Shown in pieces: positions 46,695 through 56,010 of a stretch of DNA of 64,000 bases. Where the stretch lies: assembly GCA_014879565.1 (NCBI GenBank), contig JACSRW010000027.1, positions 1 to 64,000 on the forward strand, written 5' to 3'. Source of the DNA: Chitinophagaceae bacterium (GTDB taxonomy: Bacteria > Bacteroidota > Bacteroidia > Chitinophagales > Chitinophagaceae). Made by a program: the position numbers and the translations under genes. The notes under the pieces were generated by a model. It was not told the DNA's origin and made no database searches. It was given only the letters and a program-made list of their open reading frames with translations. Position 1 is the first letter of the stretch, and each line of letters starts with the position of its first letter.

Positions 46695-48365
46695 ATGGAC
46701 AACGCCCAGATTGCCGAGCATTTTTCCCTGCTTTCCAAGCTTATTGATATACACGGAGACGATGGATTCCGGTCAAGGTCCTATGGTGCCGCCGCCTTTA
46801 CCATCGAAAAGCTGCCCCAGCACCTGGCCAGCACGCCCCGTGAAAAAATTGCGGGGATCAAAGGCATTGGCTCCTCTGTCGCGGGAAAAATCGGGGAACT
46901 GCTGGATACCGGCAAACTGACGATCCTCCATGATTACCTGGTCAGCACCCCTCCCGGTGTCGTAGAAATGCTGAACATAAAAGGCATCGGCCCAAAAAAA
47001 ATTCATATTATCTGGAAAGAAATGGGCCTCGAATCCATTGGCGAACTGCTCTATGCCTGCGAAGAAAACCGCCTCACCCGGTATAAAGGCTTCGGTGAAA
47101 AAACACAGCAGAATGTAACGGAGTCCATCCGTTTCTACCTGCAGAACCAGGGGCATTTCCTGTACGCAGAACTGGAAGTCCTTTTCCCGCAGATTGATCA
47201 ATACCTGAAAAAACAGTTCGGGGAAGAAAAAGTGTCCGTTACCGGCAGATACCGGCGGCAGGAACTGACTATCGAAGAACTGGAGTTCGTTATCCTGGAA
47301 ACCAACGAAACCATCAAAAAGGCCTTTCGCACGGCCCAGCCTCCCGAACTGCTTGAAGAAAAAGAAGACCGTCTGCTTTACCAGCTGAAAAACAACCTGA
47401 AACTTCGTTTTTATACCGGGGAAGGCTTAATGGCAAAAAGGCTTTTTGAAACCACCGGTTCTGAAACATTCCTGGAGGCATTTCATCACTCCTATCCGGA
47501 AGTACTGAAGGGGCTTACAACGGGAGATGAACATGAAATTTTCCAAAAAGCCGGTCTCCCTTTTATTCCGCCTTTTCTCCGGGAAGATGCGGCGATTATC
47601 CGTAAATCGGCAACAGGATTGCCCCGGGTGATTCAAACAGAAGATATCCGGGCCCTGATCCATTGTCACAGTAACTGGAGTGACGGCAGCAATACCCTGG
47701 AAGATATGGCCGCTGAATGTATTCGCAGGGGCTGGGAATATATGGTCCTCTCCGATCACTCCCAGTCAGCAGCGTATGCCAACGGACTAAAACCCGACAG
47801 AATCCTGGAGCAACACCGGCAGGTGGATACACTCAACCAGTCGCTTGCTCCGTTCAGAATTTATAAAAGTATTGAAAGCGACATTCTCGGTGATGGAAGC
47901 CTGGATTATCCGGAAGAGATCCTGCGCCGGTTTGATCTCGTCATTGCCTCCGTACACAGTAATCTCGGTATGCAGGAGGATAAAGCCAATGCACGCCTGA
48001 TTAAAGCCATTGAAAATCCCTATACCCGGATACTCGGACATATGACGGGCCGGCTCCTGCTCAGCCGTAATGGCTACCCCCTGGATCACAAAAAAATAAT
48101 TGATGCCTGTGCTGCTAACCAGGTGGTGATAGAACTCAATGCACATCCCCGCCGGCTGGATATTGACTGGAAATGGATTCCCTATGCCCTTGACAAAAAT
48201 GTATTATTATCCATCAATCCGGATGCCCATGCCCTTGACGGGTATGAAGATGTAAAATATGGTGTGCTGGCCGCGCAAAAAGGAGGCCTTACTGCCAGCC
48301 GTAACCTGAGCAGTTTCACCCTTTCCGAATTTGAAAAATTTCTGCACTCAAAAAGAATTTCATGA
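46695..48365 (+). CDS. polX: PolX-like protein: HhH, degenerate polymerase palm, PHP nuclease
   Basis: Protein of 556 residues with the layout of bacterial family X DNA polymerases. Helix-hairpin-helix segments occupy about 1-130 (IKGIGSSVAGKIGELLDTG, NIKGIGPKKIHIIWKEMG). In the palm region, where PolX has the catalytic Asp-X-Asp after GS..RR, this protein has E195-L-E197 in GRYRRQELTIEELEFVI. The PHP domain (about 315-556) looks intact: HCHSNWSDG, LSDHSQ, ASVHSN, HMTGRLLL, ELNAHP and NPDAHALDG. The PHP exonuclease is probably active while polymerase activity is doubtful. The stop overlaps the next start by four bases (ATGA). Confidence 0.9.
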   Translation: MDNAQIAEHFSLLSKLIDIHGDDGFRSRSYGAAAFTIEKLPQHLASTPREKIAGIKGIGSSVAGKIGELLDTGKLTILHDYLVSTPPGVVEMLNIKGIGPKKIHIIWKEMGLESIGELLYACEENRLTRYKGFGEKTQQNVTESIRFYLQNQGHFLYAELEVLFPQIDQYLKKQFGEEKVSVTGRYRRQELTIEELEFVILETNETIKKAFRTAQPPELLEEKEDRLLYQLKNNLKLRFYTGEGLMAKRLFETTGSETFLEAFHHSYPEVLKGLTTGDEHEIFQKAGLPFIPPFLREDAAIIRKSATGLPRVIQTEDIRALIHCHSNWSDGSNTLEDMAAECIRRGWEYMVLSDHSQSAAYANGLKPDRILEQHRQVDTLNQSLAPFRIYKSIESDILGDGSLDYPEEILRRFDLVIASVHSNLGMQEDKANARLIKAIENPYTRILGHMTGRLLLSRNGYPLDHKKIIDACAANQVVIELNAHPRRLDIDWKWIPYALDKNVLLSINPDAHALDGYEDVKYGVLAAQKGGLTASRNLSSFTLSEFEKFLHSKRIS

Positions 48366-49996
48366 AACACCTGCATATTATTCTGTTGCTTTCGGTATTC
48401 TTTTTTTCCTGTAAGTCAAAAAAAGAGGCCGGCCTCCTTGTTTACAATGCCAGCATTTACCTGGTGGATTCTGCGTTCAGCATGGCAGAAGCAATGGTGA
48501 TCAGTGACGGTAAAATACTGGCGACAGGGAACCGGGCCACCCTGGAAACTGAATTCAATGCAAAAGAAACACTGGATGCCGGGGGAAAATTCATTTACCC
48601 GGGTTTTATTGACGCGCATGCCCATTTTGCCGGTTATGGACAAAGTTTACTGAAAGTGGATCTCAACGGAACCGCAAGCTGGGAAGATTGCCTGGAAAAA
48701 GTAAAAGCCTTTGCGAAGGCCCACCCTGAAGGATGGATTACCGGAAGAGGCTGGGATCAGAATGACTGGACGGTAAAAAAATTTCCGGATAACAGCCGGT
48801 TGAATGAACTGTTCCCCGACCGGCCTGTATTGCTGACCCGGGTAGATGGCCATGCCGCCATCGCCAATGAGAAAGCGCTAAACCTGGCCGGACTGAAACC
48901 TGATACCCGGCTGACCGGCGGAGAAGTATTAACAGCAAACGGACGGCTTACCGGCTTACTGATTGATAACGCAGTGGACCTGGTGAGTAACCAGCTACCG
49001 GCAGCAGATAAAAAAAATCTGAAAGAAGCGCTGCAGGCAGCGGAAAAGAATTGTTTTGCCGCGGGACTGACAGGTATCACCGATTGCGGTCTTTCTTTTT
49101 CAACCGTAGAAACAATTAAAGAACTGCAGACTGCCGGTGACTTAAAAATGCGACTGAATATTTTACTCAGCGATGCGCCGGAAAATTATCAGTATGCCCT
49201 GGAGAAAGGGCCTTATTCATCGGACCGGCTGCGGGTTGCAGGATTTAAAGTTTATGGCGATGGCGCACTGGGTTCAAGAGGTGCTTGTCTGCTGCATCCT
49301 TATAGTGATCTGCCTGGACATACCGGTTTTCTCCTCAGCTCAAAGGAACACTTTGATTCGGTAGCAGCCTGGATGTTTGAAAAGCGCTGGCAACTTTGCA
49401 CACATGCGATCGGTGACAGCGGGAACCGGGTCATCCTGCAAACCTATGCCCGTTACCTCAAAGCCGGTAATGATCTGCGCTGGAGGATTGAACATGCGCA
49501 GGTGCTGCACCCGGATGATTTCAGCCTTTTTGGACAATACGCCATCATCCCCTCCGTGCAACCCACCCATGCCACCAGTGATATGTACTGGGCAGGTGAA
49601 CGACTCGGCGCAGAAAGAGAAAAAGGTGCCTATGCCTACCGTCAGTTACTGGAACAAAACGGATGGCTCCCCCTGGGCACTGATTTCCCTGTGGAAGATA
49701 TCTCTCCGTTTAAAACCTTTTACGCCGCCACCATACGGAAAGATGCAAAAGGATGGCCGGAAGGCGGGTATCTGCCGGCCAACAGCCTTAGTCGGGAACA
49801 GGCCCTTCGGGGTATGACCATCTGGGCAGCCAAAGCAGGCTTTGAAGAAAAAATGAAAGGAAGTCTTGAAAAAGGAAAATGGGCTGATTTTGTAATAGTG
49901 GATACGGATCTGATGCAGGCAGATGCAGGCAAACTGTTAAACGCCAAAGTGCTGTATACTTTTCTGGCGGGTGAAAAAGTTTACAGCGCCAAATAA
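48362..49996 (+). CDS. YtcJ-like amidohydrolase, lipoprotein
   Basis: Metal-dependent amidohydrolase (Amidohydro_3 family) of 544 residues. The N-terminal signal ends in a lipobox with Cys17 (FFFSC), so it is a periplasmic lipoprotein. The metal motif HAH lies in GFIDAHAHFAGYG, with GRGWDQNDW, GDGALGSRGA, CTHAIGD, WRIEHAQ and GTDFPVE following in family order. It starts inside the PolX stop (ATGA overlap). Substrate is unknown; members hydrolyse diverse amides and related compounds. Confidence 0.92.
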   Translation: MKHLHIILLLSVFFFSCKSKKEAGLLVYNASIYLVDSAFSMAEAMVISDGKILATGNRATLETEFNAKETLDAGGKFIYPGFIDAHAHFAGYGQSLLKVDLNGTASWEDCLEKVKAFAKAHPEGWITGRGWDQNDWTVKKFPDNSRLNELFPDRPVLLTRVDGHAAIANEKALNLAGLKPDTRLTGGEVLTANGRLTGLLIDNAVDLVSNQLPAADKKNLKEALQAAEKNCFAAGLTGITDCGLSFSTVETIKELQTAGDLKMRLNILLSDAPENYQYALEKGPYSSDRLRVAGFKVYGDGALGSRGACLLHPYSDLPGHTGFLLSSKEHFDSVAAWMFEKRWQLCTHAIGDSGNRVILQTYARYLKAGNDLRWRIEHAQVLHPDDFSLFGQYAIIPSVQPTHATSDMYWAGERLGAEREKGAYAYRQLLEQNGWLPLGTDFPVEDISPFKTFYAATIRKDAKGWPEGGYLPANSLSREQALRGMTIWAAKAGFEEKMKGSLEKGKWADFVIVDTDLMQADAGKLLNAKVLYTFLAGEKVYSAK

Positions 49997-50027
49997 AGAC
50001 CCGGTAAAAGAATGTACATTTGCCGCC

Positions 50028-50873
50028 ATGGGCCGGACAGATAAAAGAGCGGTGAAAGTCGCGATCCTCGATCTCTATGAAGGAGCCCCGAATGAGGGCA
50101 TGCGCTGTATCCGCAGCATTCTAAACGAATGGGCTGACACCAATGAACTGCGGCTCGAAACCACCGAGTTTGATGTCAGGCAGCGGAATGAAATCCCTGA
50201 TAACCGTTTTGATATCTATATTTCCAGTGGTGGTCCGGGTGACCCCCTGACGTCCCGTTATGATGACTGGGATATTGCCTGGTGCCGCTGGCTGGACAGT
50301 ATCCACCGCTGGAACAGCAATCCCTCTCATGCTGTAAAAAAACATATATTCTTCATCTGTCATTCCTTTCAGCTGGCCAGCCGTTTCTTTAATGCCGGTG
50401 TGGTATGTAAACGCAAATCCACCAGTTTTGGCATTTTTCCCATCCATATGCTGGAGGCCGGAAAGGAAGAACCTGTTTTTGAAGGGTTGCCTGATCCATT
50501 TTATGCGGTTGACAGCCGGGATTATCAGGTCATTCAGCCGCATCACGCAATATTAAATGAAATGGGCGCTTCCATTTTATGCATTGAAAAAAGCCGGCCC
50601 CATGTTCCCTATGAAAGGGCTGTCATGGCCATCCGTTTCAATGAATACATGATCGGCACCCAGTTTCACCCCGAAGCCGATGCGCCGGGTATGAGTATGT
50701 ACCTTCGCCGCGAAGACAAAATGAAAACGATCATTGATAATCACGGGGAGGCGAAACTTAACAGCATGCTGGATCACCTGGAGGATCCGGATAAAATCCG
50801 CTGGACCTATTCCCATATCCTGCCCAACTTCCTCAACCAGGCCATCGGGCAATTACAGGAAGCAACCGTCTGA
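50028..50873 (+). CDS. Class I glutamine amidotransferase-like protein
   Basis: Protein of 281 residues from the chosen start (MGRTDKRAVKVAILDLYEG); an upstream in-frame Met at 49971 would overlap the amidohydrolase. The GATase fold is recognisable by SSGGPGDP, a nucleophile elbow with C111 in FFICHSFQLA, and H214/E216 in GTQFHPEAD, so the Cys-His-Glu triad appears complete. The elbow lacks the usual G-x-C-x-G, which is unusual. It would release ammonia from glutamine or hydrolyse a gamma-glutamyl compound. The ATP-grasp-like gene starts 49 bp later, suggesting the two act together. Confidence 0.85.
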   Translation: MGRTDKRAVKVAILDLYEGAPNEGMRCIRSILNEWADTNELRLETTEFDVRQRNEIPDNRFDIYISSGGPGDPLTSRYDDWDIAWCRWLDSIHRWNSNPSHAVKKHIFFICHSFQLASRFFNAGVVCKRKSTSFGIFPIHMLEAGKEEPVFEGLPDPFYAVDSRDYQVIQPHHAILNEMGASILCIEKSRPHVPYERAVMAIRFNEYMIGTQFHPEADAPGMSMYLRREDKMKTIIDNHGEAKLNSMLDHLEDPDKIRWTYSHILPNFLNQAIGQLQEATV

Positions 50874-50922
50874 TTTTGCCGCGACAAAGGCAATCAGTAA
50901 CTTCCCATATAAACTCAACCGC

Positions 50923-52119
50923 ATGATACCTGAGGTACGCGCCGCTTTTAATCAGGCTTTTACTGCAGAGATATATCGTCAGTTTCTGGATGAACTCCAT
51001 GCCGCTTATCCCGGCCAGATTGATTTCCGGGTGGCGGAAACGGCCGTTTTTGTGCCCCGCGACTTCTCCCGGAAAATGCTGGATGCCTGCGATTCAATTG
51101 TGGATATTATCAGCGACCCTTCTTTCCGTGACAAAACAAAAAATGCCATACCGGCATCATTGCGGGTACCGGGAGAAAACGGGCATTCCCATTTTATCGC
51201 TTTTGATTTTGGAATTTGTATTAACGAGAAAGGAGAATACGAACCCCAGCTGATTGAAATGCAGGGCTTCCCCACCCTCTTTGGGTATGAAGTATTGCTG
51301 GATGATATTTTTCACCGGCATTTTAAGGTGCCACCCGGGTTCAGCAGTTATCTGGGAGGACATAACCGGGACTCTTATCTGCAATTGCTGAAGGAAATCA
51401 TCCTGGGCGATCACGATCCTGAAAATGTTATCCTGCTGGAAATTTTTCCCCGTAAACAAAAAACCAGGATTGATTTTTACTGCACGGAGACCTATACCGG
51501 TATCCGGATGGTTTGTCTTACTGAACTGATAAAAGAAGGCAAAAAACTATTCTACCTGAGGGATGGCCGCAAAACCGAGGTGAAAAGAATTTATAACCGG
51601 GTGATATTTGATGAACTCCGGCAGCAGGAACCGGCTGTACAGGAAAAAGGAAAGATCTTCTTTGAAGAACTGGATGTGGAATGGTGCCCCCACCCGAACT
51701 GGTTTTACCGGATCAGCAAGTACACCCTGCCCTTTATCCGGCATCCGTTTGTACCCCCCACATTTTTTCTTAATGAAATCACACAGATCCCGGACGACCT
51801 GGAGAATTATGTCCTAAAACCCCTGTTTTCCTTTGCCGGTCAGGGTGTGGTTATTGATGTTACTAAAGAAGATGTTGAAAAAGTAACCGATCCTGAAAAC
51901 TGGATCCTGCAGAAGAAAGTGAAATACGCGGATGTTATCCAAACCCCGGATATACCGGCCAAAGCGGAAATCCGGCTTTTTTACTTCTGGAAAGACGGAG
52001 CAGTCCGGCCCGTACCAGTTAACAACCTGGCCCGTTTAAGCAAGGGCAAGATGGTGGGTGTACGGTACAATAAGGACAAGGAATGGGTAGGCGGCTCGTT
52101 CTGCTTATTCCAATCATAA
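50923..52119 (+). CDS. ATP-grasp-like protein, unknown substrate
   Basis: Protein of 398 residues from the start MIPEVRAAFNQAF; the longer in-frame extension from 50734 runs inside the amidotransferase gene and lacks any family pattern. The C-terminal half looks like an ATP-grasp: NYVLKPLFSFAGQGVVIDVT, NWILQKKVKYADV and KAEIRLFYFW. The N-terminal half carries FRVAETAVFVPRDFS and LIEMQGFPTLFGYEVLLDD, with no assignment by eye. It could be a carboxylate-amine ligase using ammonia from the preceding amidotransferase, or a peptide-bond-forming enzyme. No named pathway can be assigned. A cupin follows after 45 bp. Confidence 0.82.
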   Translation: MIPEVRAAFNQAFTAEIYRQFLDELHAAYPGQIDFRVAETAVFVPRDFSRKMLDACDSIVDIISDPSFRDKTKNAIPASLRVPGENGHSHFIAFDFGICINEKGEYEPQLIEMQGFPTLFGYEVLLDDIFHRHFKVPPGFSSYLGGHNRDSYLQLLKEIILGDHDPENVILLEIFPRKQKTRIDFYCTETYTGIRMVCLTELIKEGKKLFYLRDGRKTEVKRIYNRVIFDELRQQEPAVQEKGKIFFEELDVEWCPHPNWFYRISKYTLPFIRHPFVPPTFFLNEITQIPDDLENYVLKPLFSFAGQGVVIDVTKEDVEKVTDPENWILQKKVKYADVIQTPDIPAKAEIRLFYFWKDGAVRPVPVNNLARLSKGKMVGVRYNKDKEWVGGSFCLFQS

Positions 52120-52120
52120 G

Positions 52121-52155
52121 TCCAAATCCCAAACTTCAAATCCCGAACAGCAAAC
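52121..52155. repeat. Low-complexity spacer before the cupin gene
   Basis: Degenerate units of the type CCAAATC / CAAACTT fill the gap between the ATP-grasp and cupin genes. Similar in style to other short spacers of the window. Confidence 0.4.
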
Positions 52156-52164
52156 GCTTTTTAT

Positions 52165-52479
52165 ATGTATCAGTTAAAAGACCTTCCCGGTAAAACACTT
52201 GCACCCGGACTCACCGGGTATTACGCTCATGGTCAGCAGATGACCCTGGGGCTGGTGGAAATCAAAAAAGGCAGTGACCTCCCTCTTCACCAGCACCCGC
52301 ATGAGCAGATAACCTATATTCTCGAAGGGCAGCTGGATATGACTATCGGCGGCAAACTATGTTCCCTCACCGCCGGTATGTATTATGTCATCCCTTCCAA
52401 CATCCCGCACGGCGCCATAGCCATTACGGATTGTAAAGTGATTGATGTGTTTAATCCGGTAAGGCAGGATTATTTATAA
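52165..52479 (+). CDS. Small single-domain cupin
   Basis: Protein of 104 residues forming one cupin barrel. Motif 1 is HQHPHEQITYILEG with the His/Glu metal ligands, and motif 2 is PSNIPHGA with the late His. Small cupins of this type bind a metal and act as isomerases, dioxygenases or sensors; the sequence does not say which. It is last in the plus-strand run after the amidotransferase and ATP-grasp genes and is convergent with tex. Confidence 0.88.
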   Translation: MYQLKDLPGKTLAPGLTGYYAHGQQMTLGLVEIKKGSDLPLHQHPHEQITYILEGQLDMTIGGKLCSLTAGMYYVIPSNIPHGAIAITDCKVIDVFNPVRQDYL

Positions 52480-52487
52480 ACCGATCC

Positions 52488-52529
52488 CACTGACCACTGA
52501 CCACTGACCACTGACCACTCACCACTCCC
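52488..52529. repeat. Tandem repeat CACTGAC, 7 bp x 5-6
   Basis: Four exact CACTGAC copies are followed by CACTCAC and CACTCCC. The repeat fills the gap between the convergent cupin and tex genes and reaches the tex stop codon. Confidence 0.8.
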
Positions 52530-54793
52530 TACTTTCCTCCTTCAAAATTTTTCTTCAGTTCCATCAGTTTCGCCTGGAAAGGATTCAATGGTGACTGTTT
52601 AGGAACGGTGGCTTTCGGCCCTTTCTGTCCGGTCGGAGCATTTCTCTTTTCCGGTTGTACACCCGCCTCTTTCAGGGAAAGGGCAATGCGTTTCCTCGCT
52701 GTATCCACTTCCAGAACGGTGGCCATAACTTTTTGTCCCAGTTTAACCGCTTCATTGGGATCGCTGATATATCGGTTGGCCAGGTGGGAAATATGTACAA
52801 GACCATCCTGCTTCACCCCAACATCCACAAAGGCTCCGAAATTTGTGATATTGGTGACGATTCCGGGTACTTTCATACCCGGCTTCAGGTCTTCCATCGT
52901 ACTGATACCCTCCGCAAAACGAAATTCCTCAATGGGTGAACGGGGGTCACGGCCGGGTTTTTCCAGTTCCTTCAGAATATCTTCGATGGTAAACTGACCG
53001 ATTGTTTCCGTGACAAATTCCTGCGGCCGGATCTGTTTACGTAAAGTGGCATTGGTAATCAGTTCAGGAACGGTACAATTCACTTTGGCTGCCATCGCTT
53101 CCACCACATGATAACTTTCGGGGTGTACCGCTGAATTATCCAGCGGGTTGACCGCATTGGGTATCCGTAAGAAACCGGCACACTGTTCAAAGGCCTTTGG
53201 CCCCAGCATGGAAACCTTTTTCAGTTCGTCCCTGCTTTTAAAACCGCCGTTTTTGGTCCGGTATTCCACAACATTTTTTGCCACGGTGGCGCTCAACCCG
53301 GAGACATAGGTCAACAGATGTTTGCTGGCAGTATTCACATCCACTCCCACATAGTTCACACAACTTTCCACGACCTGGTCCAGGGCTTCTTTCAGCCGGT
53401 TCTGGTTGACATCGTGCTGGTACTGACCCACCCCGATACTCTTGGCGTCAATCTTCACCAGTTCACTCAGCGGATCCAGCAGACGGCGGCCGATACTGAT
53501 GGCTCCGCGTACAGTTACATCCTCATCGGGAAACTCCTCACGGGCCACTTCACTGGCCGAATAAATGGAAGCCCCGCTTTCATTCACCATAAATACCGAT
53601 ACCGGCTTCCCGAAATCAATGCCCCTGGCGAGTTGTTCCGTTTCTTTACTGGCCGTACCATTGCCGTAGCCGATCGCTTCAATATCATACCGGGCCACCA
53701 GTTCTTTTATTGTCTGAACGGCCCCGTTCCAGTCGTTTTGCGGCGCATGCGGGAAGATGGTTACATATTTCAGGAAAGTGCCGTGTTCATCCAGGCACAC
53801 CACTTTACAACCGGTACGGAATCCGGGATCAATCGCCATCACCCGTTTATGTCCCAGCGGGGATGCCAGGAGCAACTGACGAAGGTTTTCGGCGAATACA
53901 CGAATCGCCTCTTCATCCGCTTTTGTTTTGCTGGCCATTCTGAATTCGGTTTCAATAGAGGGTTGCAGGAGCCGGTTATATGCGTCTTCTACAGCGGTTT
54001 CCACCTGCCTCGCCGCCGGATTGGATGCTTTGATTAAAACACGCTTCAGTTCCGCATGAGCGGTTTCTTTTTCAATATTGATCGTCATAATCAGGAACCC
54101 TTCTTTTTCCCCGCGGCGGATAGCGAGAATTCGGTGAGAAGGACTCTGTGACAGGGGCTCCTTAAAATCAAAATAATCCCGGTATTTCTGGGCATCGGCT
54201 TCCTCTTTTTTGCTGGTCAGCACCCGGGAAGACACGGTAGCTTCTTCGGTAAACAGTTTCCTGACCAGGTTACGGGCCTGTTCATTTTCCGCGATCCATT
54301 CCGCCATGATATCCCGGGCGCCCTGCAGGGCTTCTGCGGTATCCTTAACCTGTTCATTGATATATTTAACAGCTTCTTCTTCCGGATTCACCGCTTCCTG
54401 CGCAAAGAGCAATGCAGCCAGGGGCTCCAGCCCTTTTTCTACAGCCACGGATGCTTTGGTTTTGCGTTTGGGTTTGTACGGCAGATAAATATCCTCAAGC
54501 ACGGTCGCGTTAATACAGTCATCTATCCGCTGTCTGAGTTCCGGAGTCATTTTACCGGCTTCTTCAATGGTCTTCAGTACGGTCTCTTTTCTTTTCTCCA
54601 GCTCATTGAAGTATTTGATCTGGTCAATCACATTTCCAATTACGACCTCATCGAGATTACCGGTCGCTTCTTTCCGGTACCGGGCAATAAAAGGAATGGT
54701 GGACCCTTCACTGTGCAGCTCATAAATACTGCTGATCTGTTTCAGGCTGAGGTTCAGGGTCTCCGCAATCTGGCGGGAATATTTAAGCTCCAT
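52529..54793 (-). CDS. tex: Tex-family RNA-binding transcription accessory protein
   Basis: Cytoplasmic nucleic-acid-binding protein of 754 residues, normal for Tex. The N-terminal helical domain has STIPFIARYRKEATGNLDE, the YqgF/RNase H-like domain has AIDPGFRTGCKVVCLD, then helix-hairpin-helix motifs with SKHLLTYVSGLS and KKVSMLGPKAFEQCAGFLRI. A C-terminal S1 domain (GIVTNITNFGAFVDVGVKQD) follows, with a basic tail. It stands alone, 80 bp below the efflux adaptor gene. Confidence 0.97.
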   Translation of the reverse strand: MELKYSRQIAETLNLSLKQISSIYELHSEGSTIPFIARYRKEATGNLDEVVIGNVIDQIKYFNELEKRKETVLKTIEEAGKMTPELRQRIDDCINATVLEDIYLPYKPKRKTKASVAVEKGLEPLAALLFAQEAVNPEEEAVKYINEQVKDTAEALQGARDIMAEWIAENEQARNLVRKLFTEEATVSSRVLTSKKEEADAQKYRDYFDFKEPLSQSPSHRILAIRRGEKEGFLIMTINIEKETAHAELKRVLIKASNPAARQVETAVEDAYNRLLQPSIETEFRMASKTKADEEAIRVFAENLRQLLLASPLGHKRVMAIDPGFRTGCKVVCLDEHGTFLKYVTIFPHAPQNDWNGAVQTIKELVARYDIEAIGYGNGTASKETEQLARGIDFGKPVSVFMVNESGASIYSASEVAREEFPDEDVTVRGAISIGRRLLDPLSELVKIDAKSIGVGQYQHDVNQNRLKEALDQVVESCVNYVGVDVNTASKHLLTYVSGLSATVAKNVVEYRTKNGGFKSRDELKKVSMLGPKAFEQCAGFLRIPNAVNPLDNSAVHPESYHVVEAMAAKVNCTVPELITNATLRKQIRPQEFVTETIGQFTIEDILKELEKPGRDPRSPIEEFRFAEGISTMEDLKPGMKVPGIVTNITNFGAFVDVGVKQDGLVHISHLANRYISDPNEAVKLGQKVMATVLEVDTARKRIALSLKEAGVQPEKRNAPTGQKGPKATVPKQSPLNPFQAKLMELKKNFEGGK

Positions 54794-54812
54794 AGGTCTT
54801 TTGTTGGGGCAG

Positions 54813-54820
54813 CAAATCTA
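54813..54820 (-). promoter_or_regulatory. -7 promoter element candidate of tex
   Basis: TAGATTTG on the minus strand matches TAnnTTTG exactly, 19 bp before the tex ATG. The nearest TTTG upstream is only 15 bp away instead of about 19, so the -33 part is doubtful. Confidence 0.4.
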
Positions 54821-54873
54821 AACCCCGCTCCAGTACAAAAAAATTTGTTTTTCCGCCCGAATTCCGGTAGCCC

Positions 54874-56004
54874 TTATTCCTCATCGGGCTTGTTTTTGAT
54901 AGCGGAAAGAACCGGGTGCGGATTTTTTACGACCAGTCTTAAACCGGTCAGATTCCTCTCTTTATGCCGTATTTCCACCATGCCGTTTTCTCTTATACCC
55001 GTTTCCACCGCTAACATTGTGAAGGTTCGCTCCGCTGTTTGCTCCAGTACATATTCCGAACTGCCAAAACGCACCAGGGCTTCTTCCGGTACGGCTGTTA
55101 CCCCGGCATCGGCTACCAGGATCCGGGCGTTGAGAAACATACCGGGCAGCAGTCTTTCAGGTTGTTTTTCAAAATGACAATGCACCAGCGCACTCCTGTT
55201 TTCATCCACATTGCGTGTTACCAGTAATACCTCACAGGGATAATCGGTATCCGGCTCATCCACAAAACTGACCAGCACCCGCTGCCCGGTTTTCACTTTA
55301 GCAATATCTTTTTCAAATACAGTCAGGGCGGCATGCATATCATCCGGGTTGATCAGTTCAAAAAGTACATCAGAAGGATTTACATACTTGCCGATATTTA
55401 CATTCACTTTGGCTACAAATCCGTTGATCGGTGCATAAACCGGTACTGTTCTTGAAATAGTCTGATCGGTCAGCTTCTCCGGATCCAACCGGATCAGCCG
55501 GAGTTTTTCACTGTATCCTTTAACCAGCACCCGCTGCGACTGATATTCCGATTCAGTTTGCTGGAAAACCTTATCCGCACTCACTTTATCCGCATTCAGC
55601 GCTTTCTGCCGCTCGTACTCTTTTTCCAGAAAACCGAGCCTCGCCCGGGCCATCAGGTAATCCTGCTGCAACTGCACCAGGGCCGGATCTTCCATGCTGG
55701 CAATCACCTCCCCTTTTCGTACATGCATACCCGGCAAAAGACGCGTATGGGTAAGATATCCTCCCAGGGGAAAACTGACAGATACAATATTCTGCGGGGG
55801 CACATCCACCAGTCCGTTAACTTTCAGTTCGGTACTCAGCCGCATTGTTTTTACGGTATCGGTTACCACACCTGCATTTCTTATTTGAGTATCAGTGAGC
55901 GTGATCCGGTCTGCCGTATCTTCATTTGTCACTGTTTCTTCCTTGGGCTGCTGTCCGCAACCGGCCAAAATGGCCACTATAATAAACCCGTATATAAATC
56001 GCAT
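54874..56004 (-). CDS. RND efflux membrane-fusion protein (CusB/CzcB type), lipoprotein
   Basis: Periplasmic adaptor of 376 residues linking the inner-membrane pump to the outer-membrane channel. The signal ends in a lipobox with Cys16 (ILAGC). A lipoyl-like hairpin domain (LPGMHVRKGEVIASMEDPALV), a coiled-coil hairpin (about 110-165) and the beta-barrel part with FVAKVNVNIGKYVNPSD follow. It starts 6 bp after the stop of the fused pump, so they form one operon. No His- or Met-rich metal-binding tail is present. Confidence 0.94.
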   Translation of the reverse strand: MRFIYGFIIVAILAGCGQQPKEETVTNEDTADRITLTDTQIRNAGVVTDTVKTMRLSTELKVNGLVDVPPQNIVSVSFPLGGYLTHTRLLPGMHVRKGEVIASMEDPALVQLQQDYLMARARLGFLEKEYERQKALNADKVSADKVFQQTESEYQSQRVLVKGYSEKLRLIRLDPEKLTDQTISRTVPVYAPINGFVAKVNVNIGKYVNPSDVLFELINPDDMHAALTVFEKDIAKVKTGQRVLVSFVDEPDTDYPCEVLLVTRNVDENRSALVHCHFEKQPERLLPGMFLNARILVADAGVTAVPEEALVRFGSSEYVLEQTAERTFTMLAVETGIRENGMVEIRHKERNLTGLRLVVKNPHPVLSAIKNKPDEE

Positions 56005-56010
56005 ATTTTT

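Noticed and set aside
50015-50022. TACATTTG as a promoter for the amidotransferase gene
   Set aside because: It matches the -7 consensus but no TTG is found near -33, and transcription would start at the ATG itself; kept only as a possibility.
49971-50027. Upstream start for the amidotransferase
   Set aside because: It overlaps the amidohydrolase end by 26 bp and adds residues without family pattern.
50734-50922. N-terminal extension of the ATP-grasp gene
   Set aside because: It overlaps the amidotransferase coding sequence in another frame and reads like shadow sequence.
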